Assembly: GCA_030694935.1 (NCBI GenBank)
Contig: JAUYUA010000002.1
Span: 1 to 32,225 of the forward strand
Direction of reading: 5' to 3'
Origin: Lutibacter sp.
GTDB lineage: Bacteria; Bacteroidota; Bacteroidia; Flavobacteriales; Flavobacteriaceae
Length of the DNA: 32,225 nucleotides
The notes below the pieces were generated by a model. That model worked only from the letters and a program-made list of their open reading frames with translations, was not told where the DNA came from and did not search any database. Shown here in pieces: positions 1 through 7,446 of the stretch. The first letter of the stretch is position 1; the number at the start of each line of letters is the position of its first letter. Both the position numbers and the translations under genes were made by a program.

Positions 1-295
1 CCATTTTAGATATTTTGTTCAAAGTTCCTGCTGCTTCAAGACTGAAGCCATCCGCTAAATATTTACCGACAGAAATTTTAGATACCGCAGGAACAATGTT
101 GTAATGGTCACCTGCATTAAAATACTCATCAAACCAACCTCCGTAGCCAGTAGGAATATTTACATTGGTAGGATAAAAGTCAACAGCGTTCACACCAATG
201 CCTATCGCCCAAGGATTGTTTTTGTCTTGTGCGTTTGCATTGCTTAAACCAGTAATCAGAAATAAAGCCAGAATGGCAACTTTTAAATGTTTCAT
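1..295 (-). CDS. OmpA/TSP3-family outer-membrane protein, N-terminal part (runs off the window)
   Basis: The visible 98 codons begin with ATG at 293-295 and encode a signal peptide (MKHLKVAILALFLITGLSNA, then NAQ) followed by a mature N-terminus starting DKNNPWAIGIGVNAVDFYP. This is almost the same as the N-terminus of the OmpA protein at 13890-15251, so the missing part probably contains a beta-barrel, TSP3 repeats and a C-terminal OmpA domain. It should be exported to the outer membrane and anchor it to peptidoglycan. The last 79 bp (1-79) match 14094-14172 exactly in inverted orientation, whereas the preceding 147 nt differ at about 23 positions. The signal peptide resembles that of its minus-strand neighbour at 582-1835, not that of the 13890 gene. 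The full length cannot be seen. Confidence 0.93.
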   Translation of the reverse strand, partial: MKHLKVAILALFLITGLSNANAQDKNNPWAIGIGVNAVDFYPTNVNIPTGYGGWFDEYFNAGDHYNIVPAVSKISVGKYLADGFSLEAAGTLNKISKM

Positions 296-336
296 TTTTT
301 ATAAAAATTAATTAATATTCTTTTTTTAATTATCTG

Positions 337-370
337 CAAATATAATGTATTTATGTAATAAACCCGCAAA
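337..370 (-). promoter_or_regulatory. Bacteroidota-type promoter for the truncated OmpA gene
   Basis: On the minus strand a TATATTTG box (337-344) fits the TAnnTTTG -7 consensus. A TTTG (367-370) lies 22 nt further upstream as the -33 element. The box ends about 41 nt before the ATG, leaving a short AT-rich leader. The match is by eye only, and the 22-nt spacing is at the upper end of what is usual. Confidence 0.6.
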
Positions 371-521
371 AAATTAAACTAAAAACAATAGAACATCTTG
401 ATATTAGGTGGTTTTTTTGTTTAATCTTTAAATAAGTTCCAATTGTAGCCAAATATTTTGAATTATTCTTAAAAAAATTATTCTTAACAATCGATGGTAA
501 TTATTCAAAAAACAATAAAAA

Positions 522-552
522 AATCGCCTAAAAATTTAATTTCTAGGCGATT
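522..552 (-). terminator. Rho-independent terminator after the 417-aa OmpA gene
   Basis: AATCGCCTA (522-530) pairs with TAGGCGATT (544-552) as a 9-bp perfect stem. A run of T follows on the minus strand (complement of 512-521). It sits 30 nt after the stop codon of the gene at 582-1835. The stem is the same as the one downstream of the 13890-15251 OmpA gene, so the terminator was probably duplicated together with the gene. Confidence 0.85.
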
Positions 553-581
553 ACTATTTTTAAAATAAAAGCTGAATAAGA

Positions 582-1835
582 CTACTCAGCTAATTTTACT
601 TCAGTACGTCTGTTATTTGCTTTACCTGCGGCAGTGGCATTAGTGTCGACTGGTTTGCTCTCTCCAAATGCTTTTGTTGTCAATCTGGACGAATTGATAC
701 CATTTGTGACGAAATAATCTCTAACGGCGTTTGCTCTTTTTTCAGATAACACTTGGTTATAAGCATCAGATCCATCGCTATCTGTATGACCTTCAATGAT
801 AAAATCAGCATCTGGGTATTCTTTAAATATGGTTGTCATTGGCTGCAAAACAGCGTATGATTCTTTTTTGAATGACCATTTATCGTAATCAAACAAAATA
901 GTTCTTCCATACTGATTCAGTTCATTCATAATCTCAACAGTTGGAAGTACTGGACAACCATAGTTTGAAGCAGGGCCTTTAACCTCTACACATCTGTCAA
1001 TTAAATCAATTACGCCATCGCCATCAGTGTCTTTGAATGGACAACCTGCATTGGTTTTTGGGCCAAAAACATCTGGACATGCATCATCTTTATCTGCAGT
1101 GCCGTCACCATCTCTGTCTGGACAACCTTGCAGTATTTTTAAACCAAAAACATCTGGACATTTATCCATTTTATCTGGAATTCCGTCACCGTCTGTATCT
1201 GGGCAACCATGAAACATCGCTAAACCAGCAACATCTGGACATTCGTCTCTACAATCTGGCACACCATCACCATCTTTATCACTAAGCTCTTCAGTAACGT
1301 CTTTGGCCTTTGAACCTCCAAATTTCCAGGTTAATCCAGCTGAATATTGCATCATTTCAAAATCAACTGATGTATTTACTTTTTTGTATCCTCCGGTAAC
1401 ATTTAACCCAACATGGTCATTAAACCATGCGTTAATACCTGCTCCAACATTAAACCCTAAACCATTTTCGGAACCTACCCAGTTTTCTCCTCCACCAACA
1501 TATAAAAATGGATCAAACCATCCTGATGTTCCAAATGCGTTATTTAATGCATATTTTGCATTTAAATCTATCCCTACAAATGTAGCATCTGCGCCTGTTC
1601 CCCAAGGCCTGCTTATTTCATTAACAGCACCTGCTAATTCTAAGCTAAATCCTTTTCCTAAGTATCTTCCGAGAGACATTTTAGGACCTATAGTAATATC
1701 TGAGTCCCCACCTTTAACGTCAATGGCGTTTGCTCCAAACGTTAGTATCCATGGGTTTTCGGTATCTTGGGCATTAGTTGTGCCATAGGATACAATTAAT
1801 AACAACGCCAAGAAGGCAATTTTTACATGTTTCAT
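582..1835 (-). CDS. OmpA-family outer-membrane protein with TSP3 repeats
   Basis: This 417-residue protein links the outer membrane to peptidoglycan. It has a signal peptide (1-22, cut near TNA/Q), a small OmpA-like beta-barrel (about 25-173), and calcium-binding TSP3 repeats (about 186-295, DxDGDGxxDxxDxCPxVxG units). The C-terminal OmpA peptidoglycan-binding domain spans about 305-415 and has the GHTDSDGS and LSEKRANAV motifs, with Asp352 and Arg367 as the expected diaminopimelate contacts. There are four repeats, and the fourth is degenerate (CVEVKG instead of CPxVxG). The overall architecture and the C-terminal NRRTEVKL end match the paralogue at 13890-15251, which has five repeats. The gene has its own terminator and probably its own promoter. 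Structural role is secure; any adhesion or virulence role is unknown. Confidence 0.95.
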   Translation of the reverse strand: MKHVKIAFLALLLIVSYGTTNAQDTENPWILTFGANAIDVKGGDSDITIGPKMSLGRYLGKGFSLELAGAVNEISRPWGTGADATFVGIDLNAKYALNNAFGTSGWFDPFLYVGGGENWVGSENGLGFNVGAGINAWFNDHVGLNVTGGYKKVNTSVDFEMMQYSAGLTWKFGGSKAKDVTEELSDKDGDGVPDCRDECPDVAGLAMFHGCPDTDGDGIPDKMDKCPDVFGLKILQGCPDRDGDGTADKDDACPDVFGPKTNAGCPFKDTDGDGVIDLIDRCVEVKGPASNYGCPVLPTVEIMNELNQYGRTILFDYDKWSFKKESYAVLQPMTTIFKEYPDADFIIEGHTDSDGSDAYNQVLSEKRANAVRDYFVTNGINSSRLTTKAFGESKPVDTNATAAGKANNRRTEVKLAE

Positions 1836-1905
1836 TTTTAGTAAGTTTAAATTTAATGTTCTTTTTTTGCAATAAGGAAAGTCTGTAACGCTCTCCTCTT
1901 ACTAA

Positions 1906-1921
1906 CAAAAATACAAAAATA
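1906..1921 (-). promoter_or_regulatory. Possible tandem -7 boxes upstream of the 417-aa OmpA gene
   Basis: On the minus strand two adjacent TATTTTTG boxes (complement of 1906-1913 and 1914-1921) fit the TAnnTTTG consensus, about 70 nt before the ATG. I see no clear TTTG at the -33 spacing, so the assignment is tentative. Confidence 0.35.
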
Positions 1922-1951
1922 TATTGAAAATGATGCTGTTTTACAATTTTT

Positions 1952-3145
1952 CTATATAACCTTCAGTATTTTACCTACTTTAATGAATGCATTTATCGCT
2001 TTTTCCAGATGTTCGGCGGTGTGCGCAGCGGAAAGTTGCACGCGAATTCTTGCTTTACCTTTTGCCACAACTGGGTAAAAGAACCCAATTACATAAATGC
2101 CTTCTTCCAATAACATATTGGCCATGTCTTGAGACAGCTTGGCATCGTAGAGCATCACGGGAACTATGGCTGAATCTCCTTTTACAATGTCAAACCCCGC
2201 TTTTGTCATTCCTTCTTTAAAGTAATTGGTGTTCCATTCCAACTTATTTCTCAATGTTGCGTCTTCTGAAATCATTTCAAATACTTTTAAAGAAGCGCCC
2301 ACAATTGCCGGAGCCAATGAATTTGAAAATAGGTATGGTCTTGAGCGCTGACGCAACAATTGGATTATTTCCTTTTTTCCGGTTGTGTAACCACCCATTG
2401 CACCGCCAAGTGCTTTTCCAAGGGTTCCTGTTACAATGTCAACGCGTCCCATTACATTTTTTAACTCTAAGGTTCCGCGTCCTGTTTTTCCGATAAAACC
2501 TGCAGCATGACATTCATCTACCATCACCAACGCATCATATTTATCGGCCAAATCACAAATTTTATCAAGCTGAGCCACTACGCCATCCATAGAAAAAACA
2601 CCGTCGGTAGCTATTAATTTGAATCGGTGGTTCTTTTTGTTGGCTTCAATAAGCTGTGCTTCCAGAGATTCCATATCATTATTTTCATAGCGATATCTCG
2701 CAGCTTTACACAAACGCACCCCGTCAATAATGGAAGCATGGTTTAAAGAATCTGAAATGATGGCATCTTCATCTGATAAAAGCGGCTCAAAAACGCCTCC
2801 GTTTGCATCAAAAGCGGCAGCATATAAAATGGTGTCTTCCGTTTTATAAAATTCGGCAATTTTTTGCTCCAATTGTTTGTGAATATCCTGCGTTCCGCAA
2901 ATAAAACGCACCGATGACATCCCGAAACCGTGACTGTCGAGAGCGTCTTTTGCCGCTTGAATCACTTCTGGGTTGTTCGACAATCCCAAATAATTATTGG
3001 CGCAAAAATTAATGACTTCTTGTCCCGTGCTAATTTTTATGACCGCATCTTGTGATGATGTGATTACGCGTTCAGATTTATATAATCCTGCATCTTTAAT
3101 GTCTTGCAGTTCTTTTTGTAAATGTTGTTGTATTTTACCGTACAT
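1952..3145 (-). CDS. kbl: Glycine C-acetyltransferase (2-amino-3-ketobutyrate CoA ligase)
   Basis: This cytosolic PLP enzyme cleaves 2-amino-3-ketobutyrate with CoA to give glycine and acetyl-CoA, the second step of threonine degradation by way of threonine dehydrogenase. The 397 residues match the usual length of Kbl. Visible motifs are [10 protein letters not shown] (46-55), [10 protein letters not shown] (133-142), [18 protein letters not shown] (207-224) and [13 protein letters not shown] (240-252). Lys244 is the PLP Schiff-base residue, at the same position as in the E. coli enzyme. The fold is the alpha-oxoamine synthase family (Kbl, BioF, HemA, SPT); the strong Kbl signature argues against BioF or SPT. 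The start lies 32 nt after the stop of the AddA-like gene, and a possible separate -7 box sits in that gap. No threonine dehydrogenase gene is in the window. Confidence 0.95.
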   Translation of the reverse strand: MYGKIQQHLQKELQDIKDAGLYKSERVITSSQDAVIKISTGQEVINFCANNYLGLSNNPEVIQAAKDALDSHGFGMSSVRFICGTQDIHKQLEQKIAEFYKTEDTILYAAAFDANGGVFEPLLSDEDAIISDSLNHASIIDGVRLCKAARYRYENNDMESLEAQLIEANKKNHRFKLIATDGVFSMDGVVAQLDKICDLADKYDALVMVDECHAAGFIGKTGRGTLELKNVMGRVDIVTGTLGKALGGAMGGYTTGKKEIIQLLRQRSRPYLFSNSLAPAIVGASLKVFEMISEDATLRNKLEWNTNYFKEGMTKAGFDIVKGDSAIVPVMLYDAKLSQDMANMLLEEGIYVIGFFYPVVAKGKARIRVQLSAAHTAEHLEKAINAFIKVGKILKVI

Positions 3146-3162
3146 AATTGTTTATTTTTTTA

Positions 3163-3170
3163 CAAATTTA
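3163..3170 (-). promoter_or_regulatory. Possible -7 box for kbl
   Basis: TAAATTTG on the minus strand fits TAnnTTTG and lies 17 nt before the kbl ATG, inside the 32-nt gap after the helicase gene. It would let kbl be expressed apart from the upstream gene. There is no clear -33 TTTG. Confidence 0.35.
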
Positions 3171-3177
3171 TACTAAT

Positions 3178-6100
3178 TTAAACTTCTTCAATTAAAATTT
3201 CATCGGTAATATAAACCAATAATTTTTTTACGACATTGAAATTTAAATTTTCCAATGCGGTTGCATAAGTGTTAATTTGATGTCGATGCTTTTCATCATA
3301 TTTTCCCGTTTTATAATCGATGATTGTAACGTTATTTTCGCTAAAAATCAATCGATCCGGAATTACTGTTTGCTTGTCTAAAGTGATTATTTCCCGTTCG
3401 GTGAAAACCATATTATTTTGATCAAAATAAAGCGCAAGTTGCTGGTGATTTATGATTTTTTTTAGAGTATCGATGAGTTCCTTTTGCTCTTCAACAGTAA
3501 TTCCACCTTTAAATAAATACCGATTTGCGACTTCTTCAATATCATTTTTTGTTTTAATTTTTGATAACATTTCGTGCAGTAAATTTCCGTAAAGTCGGGC
3601 TTTTTCCTGATCGGAGTCCCAAAGCAACGACGAATTGGCAACAATGGAAATTTGGTGATTTTTCCAGGAATTTCCAATAAAATTTTGCTGAATTATGGTG
3701 TTGCTTTTTTCTTTTTCTGAAAAAGGCATACGCATCGAATCTCCGAAACTGTATTCTTTTTTTTCCGGATTCCACAATTCGCTTTTCTTTAAAAATTGCA
3801 CAAAAAGATCGGAAGTGTTTTTGATTCCGGCCGAATCCTTACCGCCTGTTTTATCTTCGGTAATCACATATAATTGCTCTACGGCCCTTGTTAATGTTAC
3901 GTACAACAAATTAAAATTGTCCAATTCCAATTCTTCCCGTCGCTGGTCAAACAACTGTTTTCCTTGTTCGCCTATATAATTTAATTTGTCGCCATAATTT
4001 AAAAAAAACTGTTTTATGTCGCCCAATTGGTCATCTGAATACCAAACCTTCGGATTTATTTGTCGGTACATTTCAATATCATAAGGGAAAATAACCACCG
4101 GGAATTCCAGCCCTTTTGCTTTGTGGATGGTCATAATTCTCACCGCATTTTCGGCTTCTGGCGCAACAATGCTAAATTTGTCCTTTTTCAATTCCCAGAA
4201 TTCTAAAAACGCGCCGGTTGAAACTTTTTTCTTTTGCTGAAATTCAAAAACAACATCTAAAAAGAATTGAATATTTGAATCGGAATCTGGTGCCAAATTG
4301 AAACTTCTTATCATGTATTCAACGCTTTCATAAAATGGAATCTGGTGAAATTCTCCCACATTAAAATGCAGTCCGTATTTTTTTAACCCCACAAAAAATT
4401 CATCGGTTGATAAATTAATAAACCGATTTAAAAAATGGTGTTTTTCTTCCTCCAATTTAAAATATTCATACAAAAAATACAGCAATTTAATTTTGTATTC
4501 TTTGTACGATGGATTTTCAACCACATACAATAAGTTGATTATGAAGTTTACTTTTTCATTGTTTTTCAGCAATAATGTTTCGGATGAAATGATTTCAATG
4601 CCGTTTTCCGACAAATATTTTGCAATGGCAATTCCGTGGTCTTTTTTCCGAACCAACACACAAACGTCATTTTTTTTAAATGATGGATCTAAATTTTGAA
4701 TAATTTCGGCCACTTTTTTTGGATAAACCAAGGTTTTATCTTCCTCTTCCTCCTCTTTTTCAACAAAAGAAACTTGCACATAACCGCCGGTTTTTTTGTT
4801 AATTTTTTGGCTGTTTCCTTCAAAAAATAAATTTCGGTAACTTGGATTGGTCAAAAATTGGGCGCTATGTTTAAAAAACGCATTGTTAAAATCGATAATT
4901 TCCGAATAGCTTCTGAAATTTGTTTCCAAATTTTGCAATACTTTTTCAACGTAAAACGGATTGTTCTTGTTGTTTTCTTCTTCGGATGAAAGTGCAATAA
5001 ACTGTTCCGATTTTCCGCCTCTCCAACGGTAAATAGATTGTTTCGCATCACCAACCAGCAATAATTTTCCTTGTTCGCCAAATTCATTTTCCGAAGAAAT
5101 GGCGTGATCTATCAGCGGAATTAAATTTTGCCATTGTAATTGCGAAGTGTCTTGCATTTCATCAATAAAATAATAGCGAAATTTTTCGCCCAGACGCTCA
5201 TAAATAAATGGTGCGGGCTCGTTTTTTATGGTGTCGCCAATAAGTTGGTTAAATTCGGCATTTAACAAAATGTTATTTTCGGCTTTTATTTCCTGAAGCG
5301 CATTGTTGATATAATTTAAAACCGCCAACGGAATTAAACCCTCCACAATCAAATTATTCAATAGATAGCGAGGATATTTTTCAGCATACAATTTTTTGGA
5401 TTCCTCATACAATTCCTTTAAAACTGGTGTGATGCCCTCAATAATTTGCTTGGAATTTACACTGCATTTTGCCGTATAAAAATTTTTATTTTCTTCAATA
5501 GTGGTGTTTAATCGGCCTTCAAATTTCAACTCATCGGCTTTTAAATATTTGAGTTTGGCGAGCTTTTTAAAATGATTCGGCAGATCGCCGTAAGAAAATT
5601 CGTTGTGATCAAGTTCGTTTTCATCAATAATTTTTAGTGCTTTTTCTCCTATCGTCAAAAAATCTGCTTCAATCTGTTTATTTTCCTTTTGAAGCTTATC
5701 CTTTAAGATTGTAAATTCTTCAATAGAAATTTTATGAAGCGATTTTAGATTGGTGGCATCGGTTTCATTCAGAATAATTTTGGCGAACGATTTCAATTCC
5801 AGCGAAATATCCCAAGCCTTGTCATCTTCCAATTTTTGCAGCGAATAACTCACCAGCAAATCGGTTAATTTTTTATCGCTCCCAATTTTGGAAATCACCA
5901 CATCAACCGCTTCATTTAACAAGCTTTCGGCGTCCATTTCAACTTCAAAATTTAAAGGAAGGTGCAAATCATAAGCAAAAGTTCGTATTAATTTATGTGT
6001 AAAACTGTCGATGGTCATAATGCCAAAAGCCGAATAATTTTGCAAAATGGCATTTAAAACGGCTTGTGACCTTATAAAAATAATGGCATCCGCTAAATTT

Positions 6101-6345
6101 GTTTCCTCACAAATTACCTGAAGCATATCATTTTTTTCTTCCTTTGAAAAGGCGTGCAAATTCTCAATCACACGCGCTTTCATTTCACCGGCGGCTTTAT
6201 TGGTAAATGTTACGGCCAATATTTGCTGAAATTTATAGGTATTGTCGCTTGTTAAAAGAATTTTTAGATATTCTTTAACCAATGTGAATGTTTTTCCGCT
6301 GCCCGCAGAAGCGCTATAGACTTGAAATGAAGTTGGTTTTTGCAC
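3178..6345 (-). CDS. AddA/RecB-like UvrD-family helicase with C-terminal PD-(D/E)XK nuclease
   Basis: This 1055-residue protein is the helicase-nuclease subunit of an AddAB/RecBCD-type double-strand-break resection enzyme. Helicase motifs occur in order: Walker A AGSGKT (14-19), motif Ia AVTFTNKAAGEM (44-55), Walker B IDEMQDT (394-400), motif III VGDAKQSIYRWRGG (431-444), motif V TIHKAKGLEFPVV (739-751) and motif VI LLYVTLTRA (813-821). The C-terminus carries a RecB-family nuclease site: His923 in GNLLHE, Asp997 in PDRL, and Asp1010 and Lys1012 in DYKTG. The start is GTG at 6343-6345; no in-frame ATG lies near upstream. The usual AddB-like partner is not adjacent: TerB-like genes lie upstream and kbl downstream. 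The symbol is left blank because Bacteroidota versions are divergent. Confidence 0.93.
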   Translation of the reverse strand: MQKPTSFQVYSASAGSGKTFTLVKEYLKILLTSDNTYKFQQILAVTFTNKAAGEMKARVIENLHAFSKEEKNDMLQVICEETNLADAIIFIRSQAVLNAILQNYSAFGIMTIDSFTHKLIRTFAYDLHLPLNFEVEMDAESLLNEAVDVVISKIGSDKKLTDLLVSYSLQKLEDDKAWDISLELKSFAKIILNETDATNLKSLHKISIEEFTILKDKLQKENKQIEADFLTIGEKALKIIDENELDHNEFSYGDLPNHFKKLAKLKYLKADELKFEGRLNTTIEENKNFYTAKCSVNSKQIIEGITPVLKELYEESKKLYAEKYPRYLLNNLIVEGLIPLAVLNYINNALQEIKAENNILLNAEFNQLIGDTIKNEPAPFIYERLGEKFRYYFIDEMQDTSQLQWQNLIPLIDHAISSENEFGEQGKLLLVGDAKQSIYRWRGGKSEQFIALSSEEENNKNNPFYVEKVLQNLETNFRSYSEIIDFNNAFFKHSAQFLTNPSYRNLFFEGNSQKINKKTGGYVQVSFVEKEEEEEDKTLVYPKKVAEIIQNLDPSFKKNDVCVLVRKKDHGIAIAKYLSENGIEIISSETLLLKNNEKVNFIINLLYVVENPSYKEYKIKLLYFLYEYFKLEEEKHHFLNRFINLSTDEFFVGLKKYGLHFNVGEFHQIPFYESVEYMIRSFNLAPDSDSNIQFFLDVVFEFQQKKKVSTGAFLEFWELKKDKFSIVAPEAENAVRIMTIHKAKGLEFPVVIFPYDIEMYRQINPKVWYSDDQLGDIKQFFLNYGDKLNYIGEQGKQLFDQRREELELDNFNLLYVTLTRAVEQLYVITEDKTGGKDSAGIKNTSDLFVQFLKKSELWNPEKKEYSFGDSMRMPFSEKEKSNTIIQQNFIGNSWKNHQISIVANSSLLWDSDQEKARLYGNLLHEMLSKIKTKNDIEEVANRYLFKGGITVEEQKELIDTLKKIINHQQLALYFDQNNMVFTEREIITLDKQTVIPDRLIFSENNVTIIDYKTGKYDEKHRHQINTYATALENLNFNVVKKLLVYITDEILIEEV

Positions 6346-6380
6346 GTGTAATTTTTATTGCAAATTAGCATTTTAAACAC

Positions 6381-6409
6381 AAAAAGCCGAACATTATGTT
6401 CGGCTTTTT
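6381..6409 (-). terminator. Strong Rho-independent terminator
   Basis: AAAAAGCCGAAC (6381-6392) pairs perfectly with GTTCGGCTTTTT (6398-6409) across a 5-nt loop, giving a 12-bp stem whose ends supply a U-tract on either strand. It lies 17 nt after the stop of the TerB-like gene at 6427 and separates it from the AddA-like gene. Confidence 0.93.
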
Positions 6410-6426
6410 GACATTTTATAAATTTT

Positions 6427-6861
6427 TTAAATTCTATTCACCCTTTTTATGGCTTTTGAAAAATCTTCTAAATCGTTGTTGTTTAAAATTAAATGAATGG
6501 ATTCGTTGGTTACTTTTTCAGCATTGTCCAAAGGAAAACCAAGTCCGATCACCAATTTTTTTAGCACGTCCGCTTCCTCTTTTGAAGCTTCACCATCAGC
6601 AAAAACCATGGTTGCCAAATCATATAAATGCTCTATGCGCTCATCATAACTATGAGGCGTGGCTTGAGAATAATCATTAGGATTTTCGAGTATTTCCTTA
6701 TATTTTTCTTCCAAAATGTGAAATCTTCTTGCGAGTCTTTTCAATAATTTTTCTTCGTCGACTGTGATTATGTCATCTGCCAAAGCCAATCGTACAATAC
6801 TTGCAAAATGCGCGATGTTTCTTTTCTGTTCCCCGCTTAAATTATAATCCGATAATGCCAT
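6427..6861 (-). CDS. TerB-like helical protein (second of a tandem pair)
   Basis: This is an all-alpha cytosolic protein of the TerB/DjlA-N type, a fold found in stress- and membrane-associated proteins. The frame stays open up to 6909, but I place the start at the ATG at 6859-6861 (MALSDYNLSGEQKR, 144 aa). A TATATTTG -7 box (6880-6887) lies inside the longer reading frame, so an ATG at 6909 would be upstream of transcription. Family-typical features are HFASIVRLALADDIITVDEE near the N-terminus, LKRLARRF, a YDERIEHLYDLATMVFADGE segment (acidic metal-binding-like), and LGFPLDN. It is about the same length as the neighbour at 6935-7387 and shares its NIAHFASIV/GHFASIV and SYDERxExLYDL motifs. 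Tellurite resistance is only a family name; the function here is unknown. Confidence 0.85.
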   Translation of the reverse strand: MALSDYNLSGEQKRNIAHFASIVRLALADDIITVDEEKLLKRLARRFHILEEKYKEILENPNDYSQATPHSYDERIEHLYDLATMVFADGEASKEEADVLKKLVIGLGFPLDNAEKVTNESIHLILNNNDLEDFSKAIKRVNRI

Positions 6862-6879
6862 TTTTCTAATTTTTAAACG

Positions 6880-6887
6880 CAAATATA
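6880..6887 (-). promoter_or_regulatory. -7 box of the second TerB-like gene
   Basis: TATATTTG on the minus strand exactly fits TAnnTTTG and lies 18 nt before the chosen ATG at 6861. No good -33 TTTG is visible. The box decides the start of this gene, because the longer reading frame would begin upstream of it. Confidence 0.5.
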
Positions 6888-6934
6888 GACAAACCCATAA
6901 AATATTCACCAGTTAAAAAATTAAAAACTCAAGA

Positions 6935-7387
6935 TCAATGTTTTATGGGATTCACTTTTTTTATCGCCTTTTTAAAATCTTCGATGTCGGGCTCCCTTAA
7001 AAAGAATTTTATGGCTTCTTTAACAATTTCCCTGACATTTTCAACAGGAAAACCCAATCCAACCGCAATTCTGTCCATTGTCGAGGTTTTGTCAATGGTC
7101 GGGTTTTTGTCCAAAAACAACATTTTGGTCAAATCATACAAACACTCCAAGCGTTCATCATAACTATCAGGATAAATTACCTGAAAACTGGCAGGGTTTT
7201 TTAAAATGGCGTCAAACTCGCTTTTGGTTATGTCCAATCTACTCGCCAATCTTTCCAATAATTTAAATTCAGCATCATTAATTCTTTGGTCGCGCAAAGC
7301 CAATTTTACAATGGAGGCAAAATGCCCTTTATTTTGCTCATGCAATCGGGTTGGGTATAAATCTGAAATTGACATAACGGTTCTCAT
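6935..7387 (-). CDS. TerB-like helical protein (first of a tandem pair)
   Basis: This 150-residue all-alpha protein is paralogous to the next gene. Shared features are NKGHFASIVKLALRD, LLERLASRLDI, SYDERLECLYDLTKMLF, VGLGFPVENV and a C-terminal FKKAIKKVNP. The acidic VFADGE-like segment of the partner is LFLDKNPT here, so a putative metal site may be lost in this copy. The start at 7385-7387 has a purine-rich AGGTGAT about 10 nt upstream, unusual in this phylum; an internal ATG four codons later is possible. It is divergent from mfd across a 59-nt gap. Single-domain TerB-like proteins of this length are common in Flavobacteriaceae and have no established biochemical role. Confidence 0.85.
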   Translation of the reverse strand: MRTVMSISDLYPTRLHEQNKGHFASIVKLALRDQRINDAEFKLLERLASRLDITKSEFDAILKNPASFQVIYPDSYDERLECLYDLTKMLFLDKNPTIDKTSTMDRIAVGLGFPVENVREIVKEAIKFFLREPDIEDFKKAIKKVNPIKH

Positions 7388-7446
7388 TTAATTTATCACC
7401 TATAAATTTAATAATTTTTACTGAATTTTCCCTCATTTTTTTTAAA

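Noticed and set aside
1952-3145. Biotin synthesis (BioF) or serine palmitoyltransferase
   Set aside because: Length, PLP lysine position and motifs match Kbl, and no bio or sphingolipid genes are adjacent.
6427-7387. Tellurite resistance locus
   Set aside because: TerB-like is a fold name; no terA, terC, terD or terZ gene is nearby, so resistance cannot be claimed.
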